64,000 bases of DNA from AC-32 sp963736055 (GTDB taxonomy: Bacteria; Actinomycetota; Thermoleophilia; Gaiellales; Gaiellaceae), in the NCBI GenBank assembly GCA_963736055.1, contig CAVTNM010000008.1, forward strand, positions 1,488,001 through 1,552,000, given 5' to 3'. Positions 24,919-34,869 of this stretch are shown here, piece by piece. Made by a program: the position numbers and the translations under genes. The notes under the pieces were generated by a model, which saw only the letters and a list, made by a program, of their open reading frames with translations, had not been told where the DNA came from and ran no database searches. Each line of letters opens with the position of its first letter. Within the stretch, counting starts at the first letter, position 1.

Positions 24919-25511
24919 ACCTCCTTCTTCCAGAGCGGCACCGTCTCCTTGAGGCGGTCGATCGCCTCCCGGCAGGCGGCCAGCGCTGCCTCCCGGTGCG
25001 GAGCCGAGACCGCGATCACCACGCTGGGCTCGCCGAGCTCGACCCGGCCGATCCGGTGATGGATGGCGATCCCGCAGAGCTCGTGGGCCTCCCGCAAGTC
25101 GGTTGCGAGCTTCGCCATCACCTCCTCGGCCATCTCCGTGTACGCGTCGTACTCGAGGTAGAGCACTTCGCGGCCGCGTGACTGCCGCCGCACCGTGCCG
25201 CTGAACGTCGCGATCCCGCCGGCGCGCTCGTCGGCCACCTCCGCTACCACGGCGTCCAGCGAGAGCGGCTCATCGGTCACGCGGAAGGCTCCGCCGGAGA
25301 CCGGAGGGATGAGCGCCACTTCGTCCCCGTCGCGCAACTCGCGCTCGGGCTCGGCGTACTCGCGGTTGACCGCGTAGAGGAGGCCACCCGGCTCCTCGCC
25401 GAGTGCGAGCGCCGGCCAGACGTCGCCTACGTGCTCGACCCCCTCGAGCTCGCGCCGCGACCAGCCCGCGCGCTCGCGCAGGCCGGCGAAGAGCCTCACG
25501 GTCACCGGCAT
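24879..25511 (-). CDS. MoaD-MoaE fusion, molybdopterin synthase
   Basis: The 210-residue product joins a ubiquitin-like MoaD domain (residues 1-73, VTVRLFAGLRERAGW to ALIPPVSGG) directly to a MoaE domain (about 75-205, with GGIATFSGTVR, LEYDAYTEMAEEVM, HRIGRVELGEPSVVIAVSAPHR and PLWKKEVYEGG). The synthase inserts two sulfurs into cyclic pyranopterin to form molybdopterin. MoaD needs a free C-terminal Gly-Gly, and that pair lies exactly at the junction. Cleavage after Gly-Gly is known for the M. tuberculosis fusion MoaX. A TAGGCT -10 box (25518-25523) ends six bases upstream. Confidence 0.92.
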   Translation of the reverse strand: MPVTVRLFAGLRERAGWSRRELEGVEHVGDVWPALALGEEPGGLLYAVNREYAEPERELRDGDEVALIPPVSGGAFRVTDEPLSLDAVVAEVADERAGGIATFSGTVRRQSRGREVLYLEYDAYTEMAEEVMAKLATDLREAHELCGIAIHHRIGRVELGEPSVVIAVSAPHREAALAACREAIDRLKETVPLWKKEVYEGGEEWLGRGS

Positions 25512-25516
25512 GGCGA

Positions 25517-25523
25517 TAGCCTA
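25517..25523. promoter_or_regulatory. Overlapping divergent -10 boxes
   Basis: TAGCCT on the plus strand (25517-25522) ends seven bases before the mutase GTG, and TAGGCT on the minus strand (25518-25523) ends six bases before the MoaD-MoaE ATG. The two hexamers share five base pairs, so polymerase binding in one direction should exclude the other. Confidence 0.5.
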
Positions 25524-25529
25524 GTTTCG

Positions 25530-27107
<1,578 letters not shown>

Positions 27108-27138
27108 TTCAAGCTCCAAAATCCGTGAAGATATTTAC

Positions 27139-27168
27139 TTGCCAAGTGGAACCATCGTCGTGTACTCT
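27139..27168 (+). promoter_or_regulatory. Promoter-like TTGCCA-N18-TACTCT
   Basis: TTGCCA at 27139-27144 and TACTCT at 27163-27168 are separated by 18 bases. This is one of the few places in the window with a recognisable -35 element. About 36 bases further on, a 41-codon ORF begins behind GAGGAGG. Confidence 0.45.
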
Positions 27169-27204
27169 CTCGCCTTCATTCCCGACCGAGGAGGTGCGCG
27201 GACG

Positions 27205-27330
27205 ATGAATCTCAATACACCGAATCGCCGCCAGGCCTTCTCCACCGCTGCGTTTTTTGCGCACGGCGAGATGGCTCGCAGCGGTGTACTCGGCTCCATG
27301 GGGCTCCCCGCGCGGAACTGCTCCGGCTAG
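27205..27330 (+). CDS. Possible 41-residue small protein
   Basis: The ORF (MNLNTPNRRQAFSTAAFF...) starts with ATG 13 bases behind GAGGAGG and below a promoter-like pair. The product has no recognised domain, a single Cys near the end (ARNCSG) and no clear signal peptide. The regulatory layout argues for translation, but so short an ORF could be a leader peptide or chance. Confidence 0.35.
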   Translation: MNLNTPNRRQAFSTAAFFAHGEMARSGVLGSMGLPARNCSG

Positions 27331-27634
27331 ACGTACCGGTCGCATAGCAGGTCCGAGCGAGGGCGACCCAACAGGTCGCTCTCGTCGTTTCGAGAGCGAG
27401 AACACCTTCAAGCCCACCCGAGAGGAGGCACACCAGGTGGCAGTCGGCAATACGACGTAACGCGTATCGAGATCCAACTAGAAGCGAAGATTGTTCGCGT
27501 CGTGTTCGAAAATGGCGTCAAAAAACGCCAGTGTAATTCGTGATCGCCTTTTTCGGTAGACACGCGTAGATCCCCGCCTCTGTCGGACTCGGTACGGAGA
27601 CCGAACGAGACCGAAGAGATGAGAGAGGAGAAGC

Positions 27635-27835
27635 GTGTACTACCACGACCACCAATATCAGCGTCAGCACCACCGTGAGCGCATCTCCGAGATGCGTGAG
27701 GACTACCGGCGTTCGCAGCGGTCGCCTCGGCATGACATCCAGTCGCCTCAGCGCAGGAGCTACATGCACATGCGCTCGATGTGGCAGTGGATGCGTCAGC
27801 ACGCGATGCATCAGAGTCATGCCCGCCAGGCTTGA
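27635..27835 (+). CDS. Small His/Met/Arg-rich protein
   Basis: The 66-residue product is highly biased: MYYHDHQYQRQHHRERI at the start and YMHMRSMWQWMRQHAMHQSH at the end, with almost no aliphatic residues. GAGAGAGGAG lies seven bases before the GTG start, and a perfect 14-bp hairpin follows 15 bp after the stop, so it looks like a complete transcription unit. Clustered His and Met suggest metal binding (copper or nickel) or nucleic-acid contact through the Arg residues; neither is proven. I recognise no family. Confidence 0.6.
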   Translation: MYYHDHQYQRQHHRERISEMREDYRRSQRSPRHDIQSPQRRSYMHMRSMWQWMRQHAMHQSHARQA

Positions 27836-27850
27836 TCGCATCCGGTAGAG

Positions 27851-27884
27851 CAGCCGCGCCCCTCGGGCTGGAGGGGCGCGGCTG
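27851..27884 (+). terminator. Strong hairpin terminator-like structure
   Basis: CAGCCGCGCCCCTC and GAGGGGCGCGGCTG pair perfectly over 14 bp with a GGGCTG loop. It lies between the stop of the His/Met-rich ORF and the glycosyltransferase start. There is no T run, which is common for actinobacterial terminators. Confidence 0.65.
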
Positions 27885-27911
27885 CGTACAGGAACCGTCA
27901 AGCTTGCGCCC

Positions 27912-28913
27912 GTGCGGATCCTCCTCGTCTCGCAGATGTATCCCGGCCCCGCGGACCCGGATCTCGGCGTGTTCGTCGCCCAGCTCGAGCGGGCGCTCCA
28001 GGAGCGGGGCCACGAGCTCGAGCGGGCGGTCCTCGATACTCGTTCCGGCGGAAAGCGCCGGTACGCCGGCCTCGCGGCCCGGACGCTGCGCACCGCGCGC
28101 AGCTTCAAGCCGGACGTCGTGTACGCGCACTTCCTCGTCCCGTCAGGCCTGATTGCAGCGCTCGCCACGCGAGCCCCGCTCGTCGTCACCGCGCACGGGC
28201 GCGACGTGCGCAACGCGGGCGCGATCCCGGGGATCGGCTCGCTCACCAGGCTCACGATCCGGCGGGCGGCGGCCGTGATCGCGGTCTCGGACTACCTCCG
28301 CCGCGAGCTCGAGACGAAGGTGCCCGAGGCGCGCGGGAAGACCGAAGTGATCGACTCAGGCGTCGACCTCGAGCGCTTCCGGGTCGAGCCGGCGCCGGAC
28401 GGCGGGCCGCACTTCCTCTGCGTCGGCGCCCTCAGCACACGCAAGAACGTCGTTCGGCTGGCCGAGGCTTTCGAACGGCTCGGCTCTGGCTCGCTCACCT
28501 TCGTCGGAGGCGGCCCGCTCCGCGACGAGCTCGTCGGTCGGCCCGGAGTCGAGGTCGTGGCAAGTGTTCCGCACGACGAGGTGCCTGCCCGGATCGCGCG
28601 GGCGAACGTCGTCTGCCAGCCAAGCCTGATCGAGCCGTTCGGCCAGGCCGTCCTGGAGGCGATGGCGTGCGGGCGCTCGGTCGTCGCCACACGCGTGGGC
28701 GGCCCGCCCGAGTTCGTGCCGTCCGAAGCCGGCGTCCTCGTCGACCCGCTCGACGTGGATGAGATCGCCCACGGGCTGCGCGTCGCCGCGATGCTGCCGT
28801 GCCCGAACCCGGCCGCGCGCGAGGCCGCGGAGGCCCACGACGTGCGGGAGCAGGCCCGCAAGGTCGAGGCCGTGCTGGAGCGGGTCGCCTGGCGCGGACC
28901 AAAAAACCGCTGA
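27912..28913 (+). CDS. Glycosyltransferase family 4 (GT-B fold)
   Basis: The 333-residue product starts MRILLVSQMYPGPADPDLGVF, contains VVYAHFLVPSGLIAALA and VVTAHGRDVRN in the acceptor domain, FLCVGALSTRKNVVRLAEAF in the donor domain, and the EX7E-type signature EPFGQAVLEAMACGRSVVATRVGGPPE near residue 240. Enzymes of this family move sugars from nucleotide-sugar donors to lipids, exopolysaccharide or small molecules. The acceptor is not evident. The start is GTG. A response-regulator gene follows 30 bp downstream. Confidence 0.9.
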   Translation: MRILLVSQMYPGPADPDLGVFVAQLERALQERGHELERAVLDTRSGGKRRYAGLAARTLRTARSFKPDVVYAHFLVPSGLIAALATRAPLVVTAHGRDVRNAGAIPGIGSLTRLTIRRAAAVIAVSDYLRRELETKVPEARGKTEVIDSGVDLERFRVEPAPDGGPHFLCVGALSTRKNVVRLAEAFERLGSGSLTFVGGGPLRDELVGRPGVEVVASVPHDEVPARIARANVVCQPSLIEPFGQAVLEAMACGRSVVATRVGGPPEFVPSEAGVLVDPLDVDEIAHGLRVAAMLPCPNPAAREAAEAHDVREQARKVEAVLERVAWRGPKNR

Positions 28914-28943
28914 AAATCGTTGTAGGAGACGGAGCCGTCACCA

Positions 28944-29318
28944 ATGCCCGAAAAGATCCGCGTCCTAATCGCCGACGACCACCGTCTCTTCGCGGAGGCG
29001 CTCGACACGATCCTGGCCTCCGAGCCCGAGATCGAGGTGGTGGGCCGTGCCGGCAACGGCGAAGAGGCCGTCGAGCAGGCGCTGGAGCTCCAGCCCGACG
29101 TGATCCTGATGGATATCGCCATGCCCTTCGTGGACGGCGTCGAGGCGACGAAGCGCATCCGGGAGCACGTTCCGGGAGCCTGCATCCTGATGCTGACCGG
29201 CTCGAACTCGCGAGCCGACGTGGCGCGGGCACGAGACGCCGGCGCTGCGGCCTACGTCACGAAGGACCGGATCGCCGCCCAGCTGATCGAAGCGATCCGC
29301 GAGCTGGCAGTCGCCTGA
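28944..29318 (+). CDS. Stand-alone response regulator receiver protein
   Basis: The 124-residue product is only a receiver domain: acidic pocket IADDHRLFAEA, phospho-acceptor Asp in DVILMDIAMPFVDG (about residue 54), Thr in ILMLTGSN and Lys in YVTKDRIAAQL. It resembles the receiver half of NarL-type regulators but ends where the helix-turn-helix would begin. It may regulate by protein contact. TGTAGGAGACGG lies upstream of the ATG. No kinase is adjacent. Confidence 0.87.
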   Translation: MPEKIRVLIADDHRLFAEALDTILASEPEIEVVGRAGNGEEAVEQALELQPDVILMDIAMPFVDGVEATKRIREHVPGACILMLTGSNSRADVARARDAGAAAYVTKDRIAAQLIEAIRELAVA

Positions 29319-29341
29319 CCCGCTGGTATCCTGGCCGCGTC

Positions 29342-29563
29342 GTGCTGCCGGTTTTCGCGGTCATCCAGGTCTTGCTCTCGGCGGGCCTCGTCGCGCTGAT
29401 TCTCATGCACTCGGGCCGTGACGCCGGTCTCGGCGGCATGGGCTTCACCCCTGCGTCGCAGGGCGGCACGCACATAGTCGAGCGCAACCTGACGCGGCTG
29501 ACATTGGTCGTCGCGATCCTCTTTGCCTCGAACACCGTCCTCCTCTTCCACCTGCTGAAGTAG
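29342..29563 (+). CDS. secG: Preprotein translocase subunit SecG
   Basis: The 73-residue product has two hydrophobic helices, FAVIQVLLSAGLVALILMHSG and LTLVVAILFASNTVLLFHLL, joined by a Gly-rich loop (GLGGMGFTPASQGG) typical of SecG, which assists SecYE in protein export. A TATCCT -10 box (29327-29332) ends nine bases before the GTG start, suggesting a leaderless message. A substrate-binding lipoprotein gene begins five bases after the stop, so the two are probably co-transcribed. Confidence 0.9.
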   Translation: MLPVFAVIQVLLSAGLVALILMHSGRDAGLGGMGFTPASQGGTHIVERNLTRLTLVVAILFASNTVLLFHLLK

Positions 29564-29567
29564 GCGA

Positions 29568-30750
29568 ATGGCGGCTCGGCGGGCCGCGGCCCTGGCCCTG
29601 CTCGCGCTGCTCGCTGCCGGCTGCAACTCGGAGCAGCCCCAGCGGCACGTGTCCTTGCCCGCGAGCGGCCCTGCAGGCGTCGTGCGCATCGGGCTGGCGC
29701 AGATCCTGTGGCCGCTCGACCCGACGCATGCCCGGAGCCGGGACGAGGTGACGTTGGCGCGGGCGCTCTTCTCGACGCCGCTGCGGACCGATCCGCGGAC
29801 CGGAGCGCTCCGCCCGGGGCTCTGCACCTCCTGGCGCGCGGCGGGCCGGACCTGGCGTCTCCGCTGCCGGCACGCGGGCGCGATCGCGGCGCAGCTCAGG
29901 CGAGCGGCGCTCTTCCCGGCCACTCACATCGGCGCACCCGACGAGCGCACGCTCGTGATCTCGCTGCGCTCGCCGCGGCCCGACCTTCCGTACCTGCTGA
30001 CGCAGGTCGCGGCGGCCCCGCCGGGAGTCCCCGGCCCCTTCCGGCTGATCTCGGCGAGCCCTCGGCGCGTGGTTGCCGAGCGCCGCGGCCTTCGCCTGGA
30101 CATCCGGAAGCTCTCGCCCTACGCGGCGCTCAGGCTCTTCCGTGCCGGCCGCCTCGACGAGGCCCCCGTTCCGCTGGGCGACCTGCGGGCCACGAGGCGG
30201 GATCCGCAACTCGTCGCGAGCGCTCCGGGTCAGGCGGCTCCTCGCGGCCGACGCCGCGGTGTTCGAGGCCAGCGTTCCAGCCGAGGTTCGCAGCGTCTAT
30301 GACGACACCGCCGACCGCGCCGACTACCAGGCCCTGGTGCCCGAGTTCGAGGCGCCACCGGCGGAGGATCTCGTCCACCGGACCGCGCCGAAGGCGAGCG
30401 CGGCAGCGATCGCGCTGCGCGATGCCCGCAAGAAGATCCCGAGCCTGCCGCGCATCGCGGTCCGGTTCGCCCGGCCGGCTGACCCAACCCTTGCGTACGG
30501 CCTGAACCTCCTGGTCGCAGCCTGGCGGGACATCGGCCTGGGCCCGGTCGTGGGCGGCCGTCCCGACGCGAGCTTCGAGCGCCTCGTCGCCCCGTACCCG
30601 CGGCCGGCCGCGCTCCCGGCTTCGGTTCGGGGAAAGCTCGTCGTCCCGATCGCGTGGGCGGTGGACGCGCGGCTGGTCTCGCCGCGCCTGCGAGGCTGGC
30701 GAGAGGACGAGCTCGGCGCCGTCGACTACACGCGCGTGAGCGCGCCCTAG
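29568..30750 (+). CDS. Substrate-binding lipoprotein, ABC transporter family 5-like (frameshifted)
   Basis: The N-terminus is a lipoprotein signal (ALALLALLAAGC, Cys near residue 19). The sequence then reads IGLAQILWPLDPTHARSRDEVTLARAL, consistent with the peptide-binding SBP family 5. Near 30211-30222 one extra base shifts the frame: GDLRATRRDPQ continues as ALRVRRLLAADAAVFEASVPAEV to a stop at 30750. The restored length is about 393 residues, short for this family. No permease or ATPase lies nearby, so it may be an orphan receptor. Confidence 0.72.
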
Positions 30751-32108
30751 ACGCCGGGCCCGGAGCCGACGCCCGTCACGTCGAACCGCGCCGTCGCGAC
30801 GGCCGGCGAGAGCATCCCCTGCGGGTAGCGCTCGTCGTAGTAGGCGCTCTGGTTCAGGAGCACCGGCTCACGGGTCAGCCCCGGCAGGTCCGCCAGCAGC
30901 TCCGGCACGGAGACCGTGAAGCGGAGGTTCACGAGCGGCTCGGCGATCTTCCCGCCACGAACGCGGAACGTCCCGTCGCGGGTCATCCCGGTGATCACGC
31001 CCTCGCGCGCGTCGACGATGCTGAGGTAGTGGAGCCGGGTGATGTAGATCCCGTCGTCCACGAGCTCGGCGAGCTCCTGCGGCGAGCCGGCGTCGCCGCC
31101 TGCAACCGAGAGCCCGAACGGGAGCGGCCCCCAGTGGCGCAGGGAGCTCGGCGGCGCGTGTCCGGTGCTCGCGCGTCCGTCACCGGCGCGCTTGGCGGTG
31201 GTGCGGTCCCAGACGACGCCGGTCAGGACACCGTCCTTCACCAGCTCGACCCGCTGCTTCGGCGTCCCTTCGAAGTCGAAGGCCTTCGGCAGCCCGCGCG
31301 GGTCGAGCGAGTCGTCGGCGAGCGAGAAGCGCTCGTCGAACACCTTCTCGCCGACCTTCCCGTGGGCGTAGCTGCGCTCCTCGATCAGGCCGAGAGCGCC
31401 GAAGGCGTCGTAGGCGAAGTAGACGAGCAGCTCGGCGAACGCCGGCGGCTCGAGAACTGCTCGGTACGACCCGGGCTCGAGCTGCGAGGCGCCGCGGGTG
31501 CGCTTCGCCTTGTCGACAGCCTCGACGGAGGCTCCGGCCGGGTCGATTCCGCCGAGGCGCCAGGAGGTCTGCTCGGCGTACCCGGAGGCGCCGTCGACGG
31601 CGGCGAGGGCCAGGACGCCCGCGTCGGTCATCGGCTGGGAGACGGCCACGCCGGTCGTCGAGGCGAGCGCCAGCTCGGTCACGCCGCTCGTGAAGAAGCC
31701 GTAGAGGTCGAGCTCGGAGGCGTCGATCGCCGCCGCTGCGAGACGGGCCTGGTCGTCGGCCGAGAGGGCGGCCGTCTCCTCGTCGAAGCCTTCGACCTCG
31801 GGGAGGTCTGCGGGAGGAGCCAGGCCAGGGAAGTCCGGATCCGCCGGCGCGCTGTCAGCGGCCTCCGCGGCCCGCGCGGCGAGCGCGCGCATGCCCTCGT
31901 CGTCGACCCGGTTGCTCGCGGCGACGCCGAGCCGCCCGTCGCGGACGATCTGCAGCTCGAGCACCTCGTTCTCGATCAGCGTGGGCTGGTGCACCTCCGA
32001 GTGGGCGAAGCGCGCCAGGCCGGAGCGCTCGCTGTGCACGAGCGCCAGGGCCTCGTCACCTTCCGCCGCCTGCAGCAGCCGGCCGGCAAGCTCGAGTGCC
32101 TCGCTCAT
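30747..32108 (-). CDS. TldD/PmbA family protein, PmbA-like subunit
   Basis: The 453-residue product begins MSEALELAGRLLQAAEGDEALALVHSE and ends in the conserved segment GGKIAEPLVNLRFTVSVPELL followed by a short tail. It lacks the HExxxH metal site seen in its partner, as expected for the PmbA (TldE) half of the TldD/E heterodimer. That protease processes unfolded or modified peptides, including microcin precursors and antitoxins in E. coli. Its ATG overlaps the stop of the TldD gene (ATGA). Confidence 0.88.
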   Translation of the reverse strand: MSEALELAGRLLQAAEGDEALALVHSERSGLARFAHSEVHQPTLIENEVLELQIVRDGRLGVAASNRVDDEGMRALAARAAEAADSAPADPDFPGLAPPADLPEVEGFDEETAALSADDQARLAAAAIDASELDLYGFFTSGVTELALASTTGVAVSQPMTDAGVLALAAVDGASGYAEQTSWRLGGIDPAGASVEAVDKAKRTRGASQLEPGSYRAVLEPPAFAELLVYFAYDAFGALGLIEERSYAHGKVGEKVFDERFSLADDSLDPRGLPKAFDFEGTPKQRVELVKDGVLTGVVWDRTTAKRAGDGRASTGHAPPSSLRHWGPLPFGLSVAGGDAGSPQELAELVDDGIYITRLHYLSIVDAREGVITGMTRDGTFRVRGGKIAEPLVNLRFTVSVPELLADLPGLTREPVLLNQSAYYDERYPQGMLSPAVATARFDVTGVGSGPGV

Positions 32109-33538
32109 TGCTTGAAGCCGACCTGCACGTCGCGGAAACGGGCAGGCGAGGCGCCGTGCGACACGTGCGCGTGCTGGCCCGGCTGGCCCTTGCCGCAGTT
32201 CGTGAGCCCGTGCAGGAGCCACTCCTCCGGGCCGGCGACGCCGTCGAGCGACCCCCAGAAGACCGGTGTCTGCCCGGTGTAGGTGACGTCCCGCAGCATG
32301 CGGCCGAGCTGGCCGTCCTTGATCTCCCAGGCGATCTGCGTCCCGAACTGGAAATTGAGGCGCTTGTCGTCGATCGACCAGCTCTTGTTCGTCTGGAGGA
32401 AGACGCCCTCGTCCACCCCGGAGATCAGCTCCTCGAGCGAGCCCTGGCCCGGCTCGAGGTGAAGGTTCGTCATGCGCACGAGCGGCATCCGGCTCCAGGT
32501 GTCCGCCCGCATCGACCCACCAGAGCCGCTGCCGATCTTGGCGGCGGTCTCGCGTGAGGTGAGGAAGCCGCTGAGCACTCCCTCGGCGACGATCGGCTCG
32601 CGACCGGCCGGAACGCCTTCGTCGTCGAAGCCGAAGGTGCCGAGACCGCCGGGCGTGGTCGAGTCGGCCGTGACGTTCATGTGCTCCGAGCCGTAGCGCA
32701 GCGAGCCGAGGTCGCCGGGCCTGAGGAAGCTCGTGCCGGCGTAGGCGGCCTCGGTCCCGTAGACGCGGTCGAGCTCCGTGGGATGCCCCACCGACTCGTG
32801 CACCTGGAGCTGCACCTGCTCGGCGTCGAGCACGACGGTCGTCAGCTGCGACGGGCAGGGCGGGGCCTGCAGGAGCGCGGCCGCCTGCTCGGCGACTCGC
32901 GGAGCCTCTCGTTCGAGGCCGAGCGACTCGACGTACTCCCAGCCCGCCTGGGCGCTCGAGCCGCCGTGGGCGCTCGGGTAGCTGCGGATCTGGGTGACGC
33001 CGTCCCGCGACGCGAGGGCGTCGATCCCGCCCCCGCATTCGACCAGCTCGTGCTCGGTCGCGGCGCCCTCGGAGGACACGAAGACCTTGTGCTCGCGCTG
33101 GGCTCGCACTGCCGCGGAGGTCACTTGCACGTCGTCGTGCGCGAGGGCCCCCTCCGCTCGCAGGCAGAGCGCGATCTTGTCGGCGAGCGAGACCTCGAAC
33201 GGGTCTTTTTCCACCTGGGTGCGAAACACCCCCTTTGCCGGCTCGACCGGCGCGAGGTCGCGCCGGTGCCCGCCCGGAGCCGCCTCGGCGAACGCGCATG
33301 CCTTCCTGGCCGCCGCGCTCGCGCCTTCCTCGCTCAGACGGCGGTCGCAGGCGAAACCCCAGGCGCCGCCGACGAGCACGCGCACACCGATCCCCTCGGT
33401 CTCGCTGTCGTCGAGCCGCTCGACTCGCTGGTTGCGGGTGCCGACGACCTGGGACCGGCGCACGACCACTCGCGCATCGGCGTACGACGCTCCAGCCCCG
33501 AGAGCCGCGGCCACCGCCTGGTCGCAGAGCTCCCGCAC
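32105..33538 (-). CDS. TldD family metalloprotease, TldD-like subunit
   Basis: The 477-residue product carries VHESVGHPTELDRV near residue 245, the HExxxH zinc motif of TldD. GGSGGSMRADTWSRMPLVRMTNLHLEPG and the C-terminal NCGKGQPGQ region are also typical. It should pair with the PmbA-like protein encoded next. I prefer the GTG at 33538 to the ATG at 33586 because a TAAGGT -10 box (33546-33551, minus strand) lies seven bases before the GTG and inside the longer frame. The operon is divergent from tRNA-Leu. Confidence 0.87.
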   Translation of the reverse strand: MRELCDQAVAAALGAGASYADARVVVRRSQVVGTRNQRVERLDDSETEGIGVRVLVGGAWGFACDRRLSEEGASAAARKACAFAEAAPGGHRRDLAPVEPAKGVFRTQVEKDPFEVSLADKIALCLRAEGALAHDDVQVTSAAVRAQREHKVFVSSEGAATEHELVECGGGIDALASRDGVTQIRSYPSAHGGSSAQAGWEYVESLGLEREAPRVAEQAAALLQAPPCPSQLTTVVLDAEQVQLQVHESVGHPTELDRVYGTEAAYAGTSFLRPGDLGSLRYGSEHMNVTADSTTPGGLGTFGFDDEGVPAGREPIVAEGVLSGFLTSRETAAKIGSGSGGSMRADTWSRMPLVRMTNLHLEPGQGSLEELISGVDEGVFLQTNKSWSIDDKRLNFQFGTQIAWEIKDGQLGRMLRDVTYTGQTPVFWGSLDGVAGPEEWLLHGLTNCGKGQPGQHAHVSHGASPARFRDVQVGFKQ

Positions 33539-33605
33539 GCCGCGTACCTTAGTGGCCGGGAAGCCACGAGTGGAAGGCGTGCGCAAAGTCCGGCTCGTCG
33601 CCGAG

Positions 33606-33633
33606 TTCGACGGCGCCGAACGGCCGCTACAAT
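33606..33633 (+). promoter_or_regulatory. tRNA-Leu promoter
   Basis: TTCGAC (33606-33611), 16 bases, then TACAAT (33628-33633), ending nine bases before the tRNA 5' end. It is a good match to a primary sigma-factor promoter. Confidence 0.6.
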
Positions 33634-33642
33634 GGCCGCCGC

Positions 33643-33728
<86 letters not shown>

Positions 33729-33751
33729 TAGCCGGGTGAGAGAATAGAGGT

Positions 33752-34172
33752 GTGGATCAGCGTCTCAGCCTCGTGACGCTCGGCGTCTCGGATCTGGATC
33801 GAGCCCGGCAGTTCTACGAGGCGCTCGGCTGGACGTCGGGCTGGCAGGAGGGTGAGGACGTCGTCTTCTTCCAGGCGGGTTGCATGATCCTCGCGCTCTG
33901 GGGGCGCGACCAGCTCGCCGAGGACACCGGCGTCGCCGACAACGGCGGCTGGGGCGGCGTCACGCTCGCGTACAACGCGCGCTCGCCCGAGGAGGTCGAC
34001 GGCGTGCTGCGCGAGGCCGAGCAGGCGGGTGCGACGATCGTGCGTCCAGGCGCTGAGACTTTCTGGGGCGGCTACTCGGGCCTCTTCACCGATCCCGAGG
34101 GCCACGCCTGGGAGGTTGCCGCACAACCCGCACTGGACGCTCGGCGAGGACGGTTCCATCAGCCTTTCTTGA
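33752..34172 (+). CDS. VOC-family (glyoxalase-like) protein (frameshifted near C-terminus)
   Basis: The product reads MDQRLSLVTLGVSDLDRARQFYEALGW and continues to GHAWEVA, covering two beta-alpha-beta-beta-beta modules of the vicinal oxygen chelate fold. At 34118-34122 one extra base breaks the frame. With it removed, the sequence ends HNPHWTLGEDGSISLS and a TGA at 34170-34172, the normal C-terminus of this group. As given, the frame instead runs on across the lexA promoter to 34252, which makes no biological sense. The enzyme function is unknown. Confidence 0.8.
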
Positions 34173-34204
34173 CGCCGTCCGGGAGGAGGGCTACCCTCAG
34201 TGGC

Positions 34205-34216
34205 GAACGTATGTTC
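34205..34216 (+). promoter_or_regulatory. LexA-binding SOS box upstream of lexA
   Basis: GAAC-GTAT-GTTC matches the Gram-positive/actinobacterial SOS box (GAACNNNNGTTC) exactly. It lies 30 bp before the lexA ATG and just after a TACCCT -10-like hexamer (34191-34196), so bound LexA would block the start of transcription. This shows lexA autoregulation. Confidence 0.85.
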
Positions 34217-34245
34217 GTTCACGCTCCCGACCCCGAGGTGCCTCG

Positions 34246-34869
34246 ATGCTGACAGGCCGACAGCAGGAGATCTGGAAGTTCCTGACCGACTACGTGGACG
34301 AGCACGGCTACCCGCCGACGGTGCGCGAGATCGGCGAGGCTGTCGGCCTCGCCTCGCCGAGCACGGTGCATGCGCATCTGGCGAACCTCGAGCGCGCAGG
34401 GCTGATCAAACGCGACCCGACCAAGCCGAGGGCGCTCGAGCTGCGCCGCGACCCTCGACCCGCCACCGCCGGCGCCGAGACCGTGCATCGCCTTCCTCTC
34501 ATGGGCGAGATCGCCGCGGGCGGCCCGCTGCTCGCCGAGCAGAACGTCGAGGAGTACGTTGCCGTGCCGGAGCCGCTGGCCCGTGGAGGCGAGGAGTTCC
34601 TCCTCCGGGTCAAAGGCGACTCGATGATCAACGCCGGCATCCTCGAGGGCGACATCGTGGTGGTGCGCCGGCAGCAGGACGCGACGGACGGAGACATCGT
34701 CGTGGCTCTGGCCGGAGCCGACGAGCTTGCGGACGAGGCCACGGTCAAGCGGCTGTTCCGGGAGCGTGGGCGTGTCCGGCTCCAGCCGGAGAACGACTCG
34801 CTCGAGCCGATCTACGCCGAGCACGTCCAGATCCTCGGCAAGGTCACCGGGGTGTTCCGGACGCTGTGA
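34246..34869 (+). CDS. lexA: SOS repressor LexA
   Basis: The 207-residue product begins with the winged-helix DNA-binding domain (LTGRQQEIWKFLTDYVDEHGYPPTVREIG). The latent protease domain follows: cleavage site AAGGPLLAE (Ala-Gly near residue 91), Ser in VKGDSMINAGI and Lys in ATVKRLFRE as the Ser-Lys dyad. RecA-stimulated self-cleavage would induce the DNA-damage response. It is preceded by its own SOS box. The stop overlaps the GTG of a small zinc-ribbon gene (GTGA), implying that gene is co-expressed under SOS control. Confidence 0.95.
   Translation: MLTGRQQEIWKFLTDYVDEHGYPPTVREIGEAVGLASPSTVHAHLANLERAGLIKRDPTKPRALELRRDPRPATAGAETVHRLPLMGEIAAGGPLLAEQNVEEYVAVPEPLARGGEEFLLRVKGDSMINAGILEGDIVVVRRQQDATDGDIVVALAGADELADEATVKRLFRERGRVRLQPENDSLEPIYAEHVQILGKVTGVFRTL

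Larger units (their letters stand above)
27108..27634. other. 527-bp region with a promoter, mini-ORFs and hairpins
   Basis: No long gene is visible. It holds a promoter-like pair (27139-27168), a 41-codon ORF with a ribosome binding site, a 9-bp hairpin with loop TCGTTT at 27376-27399, and AGAGGAGG before a GTG at about 27437. That GTG reads only seven codons (MAVGNTT), but one frame over continues VTRIEIQLEAKIVRVVFENG to about 27543, so a frameshifted gene of about 35 codons is possible. A 6-bp hairpin with an A-rich loop lies at 27513-27530. It could equally encode a small RNA. Confidence 0.4.

Noticed and set aside
30747..33299. 850-codon minus-strand frame suggesting a giant TldD/PmbA fusion
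   Set aside because: Only the part after 32108 is PmbA-like; the rest is an out-of-frame reading of the separate TldD gene, which has its own frame and stop.
34173..34252. C-terminal extension of the VOC protein through the lexA promoter
   Set aside because: Arises from a single extra base near 34118-34122; the corrected frame ends at 34172 with a canonical C-terminus.
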